A DNA stretch of 64,000 nucleotides, taken from Pseudoalteromonas luteoviolacea H33-S. GTDB taxonomy: Bacteria > Pseudomonadota > Gammaproteobacteria > Enterobacterales > Alteromonadaceae. The notes under the pieces are model-generated. The model did no database searches. It saw only the letters and a program-made list of their open reading frames with translations, and was not told the origin of the DNA. Where the stretch lies: assembly GCF_001625695.1 (NCBI RefSeq), contig NZ_AUXY01000053.1, positions 62,001-126,000 on the forward strand, in the 5' to 3' direction. The translations under genes and the position numbers were made by a program. Position 1 is the first letter of the stretch; the number at the start of each line of letters is the position of its first letter. Positions 50,566 through 60,367 of the stretch are shown here, in pieces.

Positions 50566-50942
50566 TTTTATGTACACTCTAAGTGCTGACCACTCAGTTT
50601 GTTTCAAAGAATAGCTTTACAACGATGAGGCGGAGTGCTTTCAGATATAAATGTCACTCAAACCGCAAAGAAGGAACTACGTAAGATGTAATGCTTTGTA
50701 ATGTATCTCGCAGTGGTTGAATGCTACTTTTAAAATTTTTTTAATTGCTTTTTAGCGTTGTGCTGCACAAGTAAATTGATTTATGGGAAGTTAAGTGCTC
50801 AAAACTTGAGCTGAAGCACTACAAATAAGTAAAAAATTCGTGTTTAATACGTTTCATATTCAGAGTTTTATATTAAATCTCTGCAAGTAAGTATTTACGT
50901 AATGCGGTTAAGGACGAACGACCGTGTGATAACAGGATTTTT

Positions 50943-52535
50943 ATGCGCCTAAAAGAAGCCCTTAGTGTCATGTCAATGGCATCGCCTTATGCTGTGTCTA
51001 CAGAACGTAGTGAAGATAAAACGAATCTTCAGCAACAAATCAAAGATTACTTATATATTAGAATGCCTATTGAAGATGCCGTAGCAAAGCGCATATCTTT
51101 TTTTGGTGCATCTGATAAAAAAATTCTCTTTCTATGTGGTAGTAGTGGTGACGGGAAGTCAGAATTATTAACTAAGGCTAAAAGTGAATTTGGTAGCCGA
51201 ATTAAATTTCATTTAGATGCAACACATAGCTTTGATCCTAAAGGCTCGGCAATTCAAACTTTGGATAAAGTTTTTACAGAGTTTGAAAATGGTACGAGTC
51301 CGCTAGTTGTTGGCATTAACGCTGGCATGATGGGGAATTATGCTGAAGAAGGCGAGTCTGAGCGCATTCAAAATGCGATAGCTAGCTACTTAGAAAACAA
51401 AACTTTTAGAAGTGATGATATTTACTTTATTAATTTTGAAGATTATCCAAAATTTCTAATTCATGAAGATGGTTATGATTCCGAGTTTACGGAAAAATTA
51501 CTCGAAAGAGTGACAAGCCAAGAAGGTAACTTAATACGTCAACTTTTTGAAAGTGAAATCCAAGAATACAAAAGCGCAAAGGTTAAGCGTTACTATGCTA
51601 ATTATCAACTTCTCAGCCTTCCTTCAGTTCAACAAGTTGTTATCGATTTATTATTCAAAGCTAGGCTTGTAAGAGACCAGTTTTTAACAGCTAGGGCATT
51701 ACTCGATTTTATACATGATCTTATCTTTGGTAAAAGTTATTTATTCGATAACTTATTTGGAGGTGGTGAAAATGAGCTGCTTAACAAAATAGAAGAGTTT
51801 GACCCATCAAATCTTCGCACTAAAGAAATCGATAGATTTATCCTTGCTAGGGATTTAGGATTACCAGACACTGAGTTCGAAGAGTTTAACAATACGCTAA
51901 TAAGCAATGACATCTTTCAGTTAGACCATGCTGTACAGTATGTGCGCCTATTTTACGTATTGAAATACGAAAATTACGGCAATAATTATCATAAGCAATT
52001 TCTAGCTGACTTTTCTGAAAGTTTGATAGATTCATACATCAATACTTACCAGCTCCACAATAATTACTCGGGTGAATCGGAACAAAAAACACAACTAAAA
52101 GCGTTTTATAGAAACACCCTGATATCAGCGATTCGTTTATATATTAATCGCAATGCGCCGGGGCTTGGTAGTAAGCATTACTTATTGTCTGAAAGTGGTG
52201 GTTATCAAGTAGCAGCGCCAGCTGATTTAACAGCCGACTTAGTCGCTGTAAAACAAAACCAACATAAAAGCAGTGCATTTTTTAATGCGCGACTAAAACT
52301 AAAAGAACACCGTTTTGTGCTGCCAATCAATATCAACTTGCTCTCTTTACTCATAAATATTAATAAAGGTTACAGACCTAATAAGCACGATAAAAATTCG
52401 GTGATTCTGCTTGATGAGTTAGCTTCAGAAATTATACAAGAGGCAAAGTCAGAAAATGAATTAGTGATAATAGGCGTGGGGAAAAAGTACCAATTGATAA
52501 AAGAAGACGATGACATTTCAGTGGAAGAGGTTTAA
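50943..52535 (+). CDS. dptF: DptF, phosphorothioation-dependent restriction component
   Basis: A 530-residue protein. The P-loop is G-S-S-G-D-G-K-S (residues 66-73) in ILFLCGSSGDGKSELL, after an N-terminal region of about 60 residues. The rest is helical, without a known nuclease motif. It is the first gene of the dptFGH set, which forms the restriction arm of DNA-backbone sulfur modification and attacks DNA lacking the mark. ATG is preceded by ACAGGA. The next gene starts three bases after its stop. Identification rests on size, P-loop and the full surrounding gene set. Confidence 0.86.
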   Translation: MRLKEALSVMSMASPYAVSTERSEDKTNLQQQIKDYLYIRMPIEDAVAKRISFFGASDKKILFLCGSSGDGKSELLTKAKSEFGSRIKFHLDATHSFDPKGSAIQTLDKVFTEFENGTSPLVVGINAGMMGNYAEEGESERIQNAIASYLENKTFRSDDIYFINFEDYPKFLIHEDGYDSEFTEKLLERVTSQEGNLIRQLFESEIQEYKSAKVKRYYANYQLLSLPSVQQVVIDLLFKARLVRDQFLTARALLDFIHDLIFGKSYLFDNLFGGGENELLNKIEEFDPSNLRTKEIDRFILARDLGLPDTEFEEFNNTLISNDIFQLDHAVQYVRLFYVLKYENYGNNYHKQFLADFSESLIDSYINTYQLHNNYSGESEQKTQLKAFYRNTLISAIRLYINRNAPGLGSKHYLLSESGGYQVAAPADLTADLVAVKQNQHKSSAFFNARLKLKEHRFVLPININLLSLLININKGYRPNKHDKNSVILLDELASEIIQEAKSENELVIIGVGKKYQLIKEDDDISVEEV

Positions 52536-52538
52536 ACC

Positions 52539-53840
52539 GTGCCTTTATTAAAAGAATTGAAGCCCAAAAAAAAGAATAGTGCAGCCAGTTTTTACCCAGC
52601 ATCAACAAATAGTACAAATAATAAATATGATTGGGAAACTGTCGTTGGTTTATTCATAAAATCGTTACATAAAATTGAGTTAGAGAAAACCATAAAAACA
52701 CTGGATGACTTTAAGCTAATTTGCAAAACACATTTAGAGCAAAAGCTTGAAGGTGATGATATTTGGCCTGTTATCGAAAAAATGTATTTCGACAACGAAG
52801 AGGTTGTGAATATATCGCCGGAAATGCAGGTTTTAAAAACCCTTAACCCAGAAAGAAGCCAAGCTGGTGATGAGCGTTTAACAGCACTTTATATTAATTT
52901 AGCAATTGACCTTGAAGATTTTGAGGCACCTACCGCCCATCTAAACTTTTTAGAAAAAGAGATAAAAAAAACATTTGATACGCCGCTAGTTACAACAAAC
53001 AAGGTAAAAAAAGTAAAATCTCATCAAGCTTACTTACCTTTTTTATCTGAGTTGTTTCAGCAGGATCTTAAATTTTTGGCGAAGCACCCAGAACATTTTT
53101 TATCAAATATAAAGGCATTTTTAAAACTCTATGGTTTTATATATACAGCGCAGCTATCACTCAATATAAAAGGGTGGAAATCAGAGCCAGAAGTCAAACC
53201 ATGCTATTTTATTTTAGATAACGAAAAAGCCAGTAAAGAGAGAACTCAACTTCAACTACATGGGCACAAACAAGTGATTGATGCCAGCTACGCTTTATTT
53301 CCATATTTGGCGCTAACTGAAAGCTTGCAAGACTCGAAAGAACTTGTGCAGCCTTTATGGCAGTTAGCACCAAGCTTAACGCAAAGCGACACTGATAACT
53401 TAAATAGATATATTCAGGATTTTTATAACGACCGCAAGCTGACGAGTCAACTTGCCTCCGCCGAAGTACCAGAGCAAGCAATAAATATTTTGATAATCCT
53501 CTTTAAAGAGCAATTTAAAAAAGGGGCAACTCGAGAAGGTGCCTTTAGTAACTTTGTAAAAGCAACACGAGAAACGTTAATAAAACCGTTTGAAGTATCG
53601 CGAGGGCGAGCTGGTTCATTCTTTGTTTTAAACCAAGATTATTTATTACTACTAACGAATTTAGCAATTGGCGAAAAAGAACAATTAAGGCTTCATGAGT
53701 TGATCATTGAGTTTAAAAAGCGTGGCGTATTTTTTGATAAAAGTAGTGAAGAATGTTTGATCGACCTATTTGAGCGAATGGGTAATGTGGAAAGAATGAG
53801 CGACAGTGGAGATGCAGTTTATGTCAAAAAAACTATATGA
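52539..53840 (+). CDS. dptG: DptG, phosphorothioation-dependent restriction component
   Basis: A 433-residue protein with a GTG start immediately after dptF. It has no membrane helix and no nucleotide-binding motif. It is rich in Lys, Leu and Glu with several long helices (LKELKPKKKNSAASFYPA start, ERTQLQLHGHKQVIDASYA middle). The sequence itself carries no decisive domain; the name comes from its size and fixed place between DptF and DptH. It overlaps dptH by 20 bases when dptH is started at 53821, which points to coupled translation of a complex. Confidence 0.82.
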   Translation: MPLLKELKPKKKNSAASFYPASTNSTNNKYDWETVVGLFIKSLHKIELEKTIKTLDDFKLICKTHLEQKLEGDDIWPVIEKMYFDNEEVVNISPEMQVLKTLNPERSQAGDERLTALYINLAIDLEDFEAPTAHLNFLEKEIKKTFDTPLVTTNKVKKVKSHQAYLPFLSELFQQDLKFLAKHPEHFLSNIKAFLKLYGFIYTAQLSLNIKGWKSEPEVKPCYFILDNEKASKERTQLQLHGHKQVIDASYALFPYLALTESLQDSKELVQPLWQLAPSLTQSDTDNLNRYIQDFYNDRKLTSQLASAEVPEQAINILIILFKEQFKKGATREGAFSNFVKATRETLIKPFEVSRGRAGSFFVLNQDYLLLLTNLAIGEKEQLRLHELIIEFKKRGVFFDKSSEECLIDLFERMGNVERMSDSGDAVYVKKTI

Positions 53841-56800
53841 GGACTTTTTAGCTGAGCACTTTTGTAATTGGGCAGAAGATGGTTTTGATGGTGAAAGTCG
53901 CTTCCAGTTTCGCTCTCCAGATAGTAAAAATAGTATTAAGTTATTTGATGCCTTAATTCGTAAAGCCAATACGCAGGTCGAGGTAATTACTGATAAAATA
54001 AGCTTATGCTTTCAAGCGCTTAAGTTTGAAGACAAAACACTTATCCCTGTTGTACATAGCGAAAGTGATAAAGGTCTAAGCGAAAACTTTATTTCACATT
54101 TACGCGATTTAATATCAAGCCAAAGTGGTAATTTAGCTAACTGCGTCTTGTTGGTAGTTCATAACTCCTACTTAGACACACTAATTAACTCAGCAAGAGA
54201 CTTGGGTAAACCTGGTGAAGTTTGGCACCCATCAACCATTAAAGACTCGTTAAGTAAGCTTATCACTACAATAAACGGTACTGACAAAGTATCACAATGT
54301 TTGTTAAACCATCGCTTCAAGTTAATTGTAGAAGATGGTGCAACCATGTTTGGCTTTAGTGAATTATTTGATGCGCTTGATGATGGTATTATTCAATTTC
54401 ACGAGCTTGGTTTATTTAACGACTATACGATTATTGATTGGGATGATATAAACCAAATAGATAAGCGTTTATCGCAAAATCACCAGTTGTTCCAATCTAT
54501 CAGTGAAATTGTAGAAAAGTATCCGCAAGAATTGCCGGAAAAGCTCGGCGATTTAGATCTTGGCGAGAAATTTGTAAATCAATACTTTGTTAATAACGAA
54601 AAATGGTATGAAGTTGATTTAGGAGCAATTCTTAAAGAGCGTCGTGAAAACAAAGAAAACTTACTCTCGTTTGAAAAAGAAACCGTTGAAGGCTTAAACT
54701 TTCTTGCAAGAGAGAGTAAAAAAGAGCGCCACCTCATTATTGAGGTACCTGAAGATCAAACCGAATTCAAAATCGAAGCCGCTTTTGTCGGCGGTAAACT
54801 ACAAAAAAATGAACTTAAGCTCCAACACACCAAAGAGTTAATCACGCTAGACGTTAATAACCGTTCTAATAAACAAACAGTTGCTGAAATGGTAGGACGC
54901 TTTAGTGGTAAACCGTTGTACTTTAGCATTGATTTTAAAAGGGAAAAGCCACAAGAAAGGTTTAAATATCGTGTGTTAGTCGTACCACAAAGCGCTTTTT
55001 ACTTTGATGATTTGGCAGATAGTTTTTTGTTAGTGCCAAGAAAACAAATAATCACCTTACAAACAAACGCTGGACAGTTAAAAATTGCAGCACAAGGCAC
55101 TACGAATAAAGTAACAGGACTCAATCAAGTATTCTCAGTACAAGACACTGAATGTGTGGACTTTGCTGAATTTGCGAATGAAACCGACACTCTGACTTTC
55201 GCTATTCAAAGCGGAACAAATGTGCTGAGTTTTGAAGTCGATGGTGCTGTATCGTCCGACTCTCTATACTTACCGCTAGTGCTTGATACTCATCTTTATA
55301 ACCGTTTATATAATGACGATTTTAATGGTTTGTACAACAGAGCAAAGGGAAAGGTAGTCTTAGATGGTAAAGATTTAACACCAAAAGGCATGCGAAAGTC
55401 GCTTTTAAAGTGGGAGTCTGACTTACAAGACAATAGGCAACTTGCGACACAGGTTGGCAACCGCTCAGAAGTTAACTTAGTTGATATTCAAACAGCTTAC
55501 CCTGCACTTTATGCTGCTTATACTAAGCTTTTTGACTACTTAGATGCACGAAAAGCTTTGTTAAGTACGTGCTCGTGGGGGGCTGAACTTTTAGCAACTG
55601 TAGCAGGTGTTGTTAATGAGTACATAGCGGCAATAGGTACAATTGAAAAAAAGAGCATCTTGTCACCCGCTGCGAACAAACTTATAAATATTGGCATTGC
55701 ACAATTTAATCAGCAAGAGTTTATAACGCCCTACCACCCGCTCACATTGGCTTATTTTGCTAATCTAGTGCGCCATGCAAGTGATGAAAACGATAATAGT
55801 TTTAGTGCTTTACCAAAAGCTACACTTAAGCGGTTAAATGCAGAAGGGTTATTACCATTTGTATGGCATGAAAATGACAAATTTGCTTATAACCAAGCAG
55901 TTACTGAAAACCGTATGTGGTGTAACCTAGTGGCAAACAAAGAAGTGGGGTTAACGTACATTAGGCCACTCGTTAAGCAAAAAGTCGCTGAGTTTTCAAA
56001 AGCATTTGGTGTGTTGTTTAACCAAGGCTGTAAAGAAACCATTTACATCAACTCGATAAACAATGGTGACAATACTGCATTATTTTTAGGTTTAGTGGAT
56101 TATTTAAAAAAACAAACTGCGGATGAAGCGAATCGGATTCATGTAAACCTGTACGATAAATGTGTCAAGCGCACATATTTTGATGACTTTGCGGATGCGC
56201 CAAGTTATGAAGAATTAAAAGAGATTGCACAATTAGCGAGTGAAAAAGATAAAGCAGATGCCGTTGCTGATTTGCTTAAAAACCGTATTACATATAGTAA
56301 GTTCAAACTAGATGATAATGAAGCAAAGTTTGACTATGCGCACATTAGTTTTGTTCGAAACGATACCCCTGTAACAGCAGAATCAGTTGATGTATTGACT
56401 GAAAAAACAGGTATTGCCTGTCATGGTTTACTGGCTGGTGAAACAGCCTATGATGAACACCATGCCTATTTCACAACATTTGGTTTAAAAAATATTGAAA
56501 TAGACGACAACCCACCTCTTATTATCAGCAGTAAATTTAACAGTTTAGCTAAAGCTGCATGGCAAGGCTCAAAATACGGAATAGACAACGGCCTTGCATT
56601 AAAAGTCGCGGGTGAATTAACGAACTTGTTAGACCGTGTTTACGAGAATTCAGTGTGGACTGTGATCATTGACCCGAAAGTCACGCTCGACTTTTTTAAA
56701 ACACAAAAAGATACTGTGTTAATCCACTACTCTGATAACTTTACTAACTCTGCTAATTACGATGCCATTACAGTCACCAAGCGACGTGACTTATACGATC

Positions 56801-58905
56801 AAGTGCTATCGCAAGGCACTAAAGGCTTAATTGACGAGTTCAATGCTTTTAATGGTGAATGGTTACTCAAGATGATCACCTGTAGCGATAATGAGCGTAA
56901 AGAGAAGAAAAGTATTATTGGTGCATACAAATACGTAAACTGTTTGCTGTATCAAAGTGATATTACTTGGGTACCAATGAGCGTTGCAGAGATGCTTCGT
57001 GTGGCTGGTAATATCGGTTTAAATATGAGTGACAGCGACTTTTCACGGTTCTCACAAGGCTATAAATCCGGCGCTATTTCAGATGATGTACTGTTTGTTG
57101 GCTTTAAAGACCAAGCAATGTACTTGCTACCACTAGAAGTAAAAATTGGCCAAAAACGCACTCATAGCAAAGGTATTCAGCAAGCCAAAGAATTAAAGCG
57201 TTATTTAGTTGAAAACCTGTTTGGTCGCGAAGATTTTGCAGGGCACTTATACCGTGGGTTGTTTGTACGCCAGATCCTGATGCAAATTGATAAGTTTAAA
57301 TTATATAAGGTATATCCAAGAGGGTATTTTCGTAGCGTCAATAAGCGCAGAGAGTGGTGGCTACAAGGTGATTATCAAATAGCAAATATTAGCGATTACC
57401 CACAAGGCTTTATGATGGCGTTTTTTGAAAATGCCAATTACGCCAAAGAAGAGTTCAACCTAGCAGATGATATTCTGCAAATTAGCCTACCAAGCGCTAA
57501 TTTAAATAAATTTATTAGTACCCCATTACAACAATTACTAGCTAATATCGAGAGCTCCACTCTGTGTTATGTTCCTGAACAATATATTTTAAAAGGCCAA
57601 ATCGAAGAAGAACAAAGCATTTCAAATAATCAACTTGCTGATAAGGCGGTGGCTGAAGTAGTAACCGCTGGTGACCTTTCTTCAGAGCATGAAATAAAGT
57701 TAGCTGCTTCTGCAAATCCAGTGGCAGAGGTAGAGGTTGAGCAAGCTGTTCCGAAACCTAAAGTAGCAACAGGGTCGCTTAAGGTTTTAGTGGGGCACGA
57801 CAAACAAACTGGTGAAGTAGTATATTGGGAGCCAACAAACACCGCTAAGTTTATGAATACCAACTCAGGGATTATTGGCACTATGGGTACTGGTAAAACC
57901 CAGTGTACAAAATCGGTAGTAACACAGCTTTATCGTAATCAGCATAATAATGTTGATGGTAAACCAATTGGTATTTTGATTTTTGATTACAAGTCTGATT
58001 ACGTTGACGAGGCGTTTTTAAATGCAACAGATGGGAAAAAGTTTAATTTACACAAGTTACCTTACAATCCATTGAGCCTGTTTGGCGATACACCAATGTT
58101 GCCTGTACATACAGCGCGCGGTTTTTCTGAGACCATGGGTAAAGCCTTTAATTTAGGCACTAAACAGCAGCTCAAATTACGCAAGCTGATTGGTGAAGCG
58201 TATGACTTAGCAGGTATTCACAAATCAGATAAATCAACATGGCATAAAGCTGCACCAACCATGGCTGATATCTGGGCGTTATTTTTGAATAGCGAGCCAG
58301 CTGAAGATTCCTTATATGCAGCGCTTGAAAGTGTGTGTGAGCTAGAAGTATTCGAAGATAATAATACCAAGTGTTTGTCGCTCTATGATTTGGTAGATGG
58401 TATCACTGTTGTGGAGCTTGCTGGTTATCCAAGCGAAATACAAAATCTTGTAGTGGCACTGACATTAGACTTGTTCTATTCGCAAATGCAAAAGCAGGGC
58501 AAACCTGAGGTGCAGGGCGACTTTAGGCAAGTGACTAAGTTAGTGTTGGTGGACGAAGCTGATAATTTTATGTCACAAAACTTTGCCAGCCTTCGCAAAA
58601 TCTTAAAAGAAGGCCGTGAATATGGTGTGGGCGTAATTCTATCTACCCAAGATATTACCCACTTTAAAACCAGTGAAAACGATTATTCCGCCTACATTTT
58701 AAGCTGGATAGTTCACCGAGTAGCACAAATTAAAAACCAAGATATTAAAGGCATTTTCAATGTGGATGATAAGTCAGAGCAAGAGCTACTGATGAAGAAT
58801 ATTCGTGAGCTTGAAAAACACACCAGCCTATATATCAATGGTGAAAAACAAATTAAACGTATTAAAGATAAAGCGTTTTGGGAGTTATTAAATGACGGCC
58901 AATGA
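53821..58905 (+). CDS. dptH: DptH, HerA/FtsK-like ATPase of phosphorothioation-dependent restriction
   Basis: A 1694-residue protein (ATG at 53821 behind GGAG; two further ATG codons upstream are in frame). The C-terminal ATPase has Walker A GTMGTGKTQCTK (residues about 1350-1362) and Walker B LVLVDEADNF (about 1575-1584), with a HerA/FtsK-like STQD (about 1610), as expected for the motor of dptFGH. In the middle, residues about 1087-1120 hold DDVLFVGF followed by LLPLEVKIGQ and QQAKELKRYL. This D / E-x-K / Q arrangement looks like a PD-(D/E)XK nuclease core. Its last 14 bases overlap the HNH gene start. Confidence 0.88.
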   Translation: MSKKLYEDFLAEHFCNWAEDGFDGESRFQFRSPDSKNSIKLFDALIRKANTQVEVITDKISLCFQALKFEDKTLIPVVHSESDKGLSENFISHLRDLISSQSGNLANCVLLVVHNSYLDTLINSARDLGKPGEVWHPSTIKDSLSKLITTINGTDKVSQCLLNHRFKLIVEDGATMFGFSELFDALDDGIIQFHELGLFNDYTIIDWDDINQIDKRLSQNHQLFQSISEIVEKYPQELPEKLGDLDLGEKFVNQYFVNNEKWYEVDLGAILKERRENKENLLSFEKETVEGLNFLARESKKERHLIIEVPEDQTEFKIEAAFVGGKLQKNELKLQHTKELITLDVNNRSNKQTVAEMVGRFSGKPLYFSIDFKREKPQERFKYRVLVVPQSAFYFDDLADSFLLVPRKQIITLQTNAGQLKIAAQGTTNKVTGLNQVFSVQDTECVDFAEFANETDTLTFAIQSGTNVLSFEVDGAVSSDSLYLPLVLDTHLYNRLYNDDFNGLYNRAKGKVVLDGKDLTPKGMRKSLLKWESDLQDNRQLATQVGNRSEVNLVDIQTAYPALYAAYTKLFDYLDARKALLSTCSWGAELLATVAGVVNEYIAAIGTIEKKSILSPAANKLINIGIAQFNQQEFITPYHPLTLAYFANLVRHASDENDNSFSALPKATLKRLNAEGLLPFVWHENDKFAYNQAVTENRMWCNLVANKEVGLTYIRPLVKQKVAEFSKAFGVLFNQGCKETIYINSINNGDNTALFLGLVDYLKKQTADEANRIHVNLYDKCVKRTYFDDFADAPSYEELKEIAQLASEKDKADAVADLLKNRITYSKFKLDDNEAKFDYAHISFVRNDTPVTAESVDVLTEKTGIACHGLLAGETAYDEHHAYFTTFGLKNIEIDDNPPLIISSKFNSLAKAAWQGSKYGIDNGLALKVAGELTNLLDRVYENSVWTVIIDPKVTLDFFKTQKDTVLIHYSDNFTNSANYDAITVTKRRDLYDQVLSQGTKGLIDEFNAFNGEWLLKMITCSDNERKEKKSIIGAYKYVNCLLYQSDITWVPMSVAEMLRVAGNIGLNMSDSDFSRFSQGYKSGAISDDVLFVGFKDQAMYLLPLEVKIGQKRTHSKGIQQAKELKRYLVENLFGREDFAGHLYRGLFVRQILMQIDKFKLYKVYPRGYFRSVNKRREWWLQGDYQIANISDYPQGFMMAFFENANYAKEEFNLADDILQISLPSANLNKFISTPLQQLLANIESSTLCYVPEQYILKGQIEEEQSISNNQLADKAVAEVVTAGDLSSEHEIKLAASANPVAEVEVEQAVPKPKVATGSLKVLVGHDKQTGEVVYWEPTNTAKFMNTNSGIIGTMGTGKTQCTKSVVTQLYRNQHNNVDGKPIGILIFDYKSDYVDEAFLNATDGKKFNLHKLPYNPLSLFGDTPMLPVHTARGFSETMGKAFNLGTKQQLKLRKLIGEAYDLAGIHKSDKSTWHKAAPTMADIWALFLNSEPAEDSLYAALESVCELEVFEDNNTKCLSLYDLVDGITVVELAGYPSEIQNLVVALTLDLFYSQMQKQGKPEVQGDFRQVTKLVLVDEADNFMSQNFASLRKILKEGREYGVGVILSTQDITHFKTSENDYSAYILSWIVHRVAQIKNQDIKGIFNVDDKSEQELLMKNIRELEKHTSLYINGEKQIKRIKDKAFWELLNDGQ

Positions 58906-59764
58906 GTTACGTGCAGCAGTACTTGGTGTTAAACGTTGGAGCCGTGCTGATCAGCGCGCGCCTAACAAACCTCTTATGATGGCTTATGCGCTAGCGAATT
59001 ACATAAATGGCCATGGCCAAATGTTTAGTTTTGAAGATGAAGTAGAGCATCAAGTAAATGAGCTATTGAAGCGCTTTGGTCCTTCACGTAAGTCTTATCA
59101 CTCTCTATATCCATTTTGGCGTTTAATTAACGATGGATTTTGGCGTTTAGATAATGCCGAAGAGTGTTTGCCACGAAAAAGTAATACCGATCCACCTAAA
59201 TCTGAATTAATCAAGTATGGGGTAATGGGTGGCTTTAACGATGCAGCTTATCAGCTGCTGAAAAATGATACGCAATTAGCAATGGAGCTTTTGCACACAA
59301 TTTTAAGTGACAGTTTTCCTGAAAGCATTATTCCTGAAATTACTGCGCAACTAGGTTTAGAATTCACTTTTAGGCAAGTGCAAAAGCGCGACCCAAACTT
59401 CAGGCGCGAAGTGCTTAATGCTTACAACGGTAAATGTGCAATTTGTGGGTTTGATGCGCGATTAAACGATGACCTGTTTGCTCTAGAAGCTGCGCATATT
59501 AAATGGAAGCAATTTAACGGGCCATGCACTGTAAATAATGGCCTAGCGCTGTGTTCAATTCATCATAAAGCGCTAGATAAAGGTGCAATCACCATTACCC
59601 CTGAAATGAGGGTTAAAGTATCAAATGCTGTTAATGGCAGTGGAGTGGTTGAAAAATTGATTTGGAATTATGAAAACGAGCAAATCCTATTACCGCGTCA
59701 GTCAGAATACTTGCCTTTTAGAACTTACTTTGAGTGGCACAAAGAAAATGTGTTTAATTCGTAA
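58892..59764 (+). CDS. SBD-HNH phosphorothioated-DNA-binding endonuclease (ScoMcrA-like)
   Basis: A 290-residue protein that overlaps dptH by 14 bases. The N-terminal half has the sulfur-binding-domain pattern: QRAPNKPLMMAYAL (residues 21-34), FGPSRKSYHSLYPFWRLIND (66-85, with the Tyr-Pro pair), and SELIKYGVMGGF. The HNH domain has C-A-I-C-G (about 189-193), LEAAHIKW and NGLALCSIHHKALDKG. This combination is the one of type IV enzymes (ScoMcrA, SprMcrA) that cut next to phosphorothioate-modified DNA. It sits in the operon of the host's own modification genes, so its target specificity must differ from self or be restrained. Confidence 0.84.
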   Translation: MTANELRAAVLGVKRWSRADQRAPNKPLMMAYALANYINGHGQMFSFEDEVEHQVNELLKRFGPSRKSYHSLYPFWRLINDGFWRLDNAEECLPRKSNTDPPKSELIKYGVMGGFNDAAYQLLKNDTQLAMELLHTILSDSFPESIIPEITAQLGLEFTFRQVQKRDPNFRREVLNAYNGKCAICGFDARLNDDLFALEAAHIKWKQFNGPCTVNNGLALCSIHHKALDKGAITITPEMRVKVSNAVNGSGVVEKLIWNYENEQILLPRQSEYLPFRTYFEWHKENVFNS

Positions 59765-59826
59765 TCTATTAAGTAGATTAATATTTAATTATTAGAATTT
59801 TAATTCTTAACACGAAGGAGGTAACT

Positions 59827-60366
59827 ATTAATACTCAAGAACAAAAAGAAGAGTATAAGGTCACGGACTTTTGGCATGTGCTCTGTTCCAAGTCCGTATC
59901 CATTTTTACTAACCATTTGTTTTTTTTATTTTTTGTCTTTTTTATATTGATCATGGGAACATTTGGTATTTGGGTGAAGCCTGTACTTATTGATGACTTA
60001 ACATTAGAAGGTTTTGTAAACAGTTTTAATACTCTTAACCTTTTGGCTTTTTCTTTGCCATTACTGGTAACAGTCGTATTCGACAAAGTTGTTACGATTA
60101 CCGCGCAAGGTAAAGTTGATGATCCACCTTTGGTTATCTGGTCGAGTATTTTAGCTTTAATTGCAGTGTTTATAATTGGAGTACTTTTCACTTTAGGTGG
60201 GAAAAATAACCTAGATAAATATAGTGTTTGTTCTTTTATCGCTTGGTTACTTGTTCTTTATATTTGGGTTGTTTTTAACGTAGATAATCCAAACTATCAG
60301 AAAAAAGCGCCAGAAAATGCTGCTTCTGGCGGCACACATGTTAATTACGAAGATTTAGAGGACTAA
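59827..60366 (+). CDS. four-helix membrane protein in the Dnd island, probable ATT start
   Basis: A membrane protein of about 179 residues with four hydrophobic segments (HLFFLFFVFFILIMGTFGIW, LNLLAFSLPLLVTVVF, PLVIWSSILALIAVFIIGVL, SFIAWLLVLYIWVVF) and an acidic C-terminus. A perfect AAGGAGGT (59815-59822) is placed for ATT at 59827, which reads NTQEQKEEYKVTDFWHVLC in frame. The first conventional start (GTG, 59878) has no ribosome binding site. No family was recognised. It lies 62 bases after the HNH gene and one base before dndB, so it belongs to the same operon. It could be a regulator or membrane effector; unknown. Confidence 0.68.
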   Translation: MNTQEQKEEYKVTDFWHVLCSKSVSIFTNHLFFLFFVFFILIMGTFGIWVKPVLIDDLTLEGFVNSFNTLNLLAFSLPLLVTVVFDKVVTITAQGKVDDPPLVIWSSILALIAVFIIGVLFTLGGKNNLDKYSVCSFIAWLLVLYIWVVFNVDNPNYQKKAPENAASGGTHVNYEDLED

Positions 60367-60367
60367 T

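Larger units (their letters stand above)
50258..50942. other. intergenic region upstream of the defence island
   Basis: About 685 bases with no gene. It holds a terminator, two REP-like hairpins, and toward 50700-50940 the AT-rich promoter region of dptF. This is a boundary between core-like genes and the phosphorothioation island. Confidence 0.5.
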
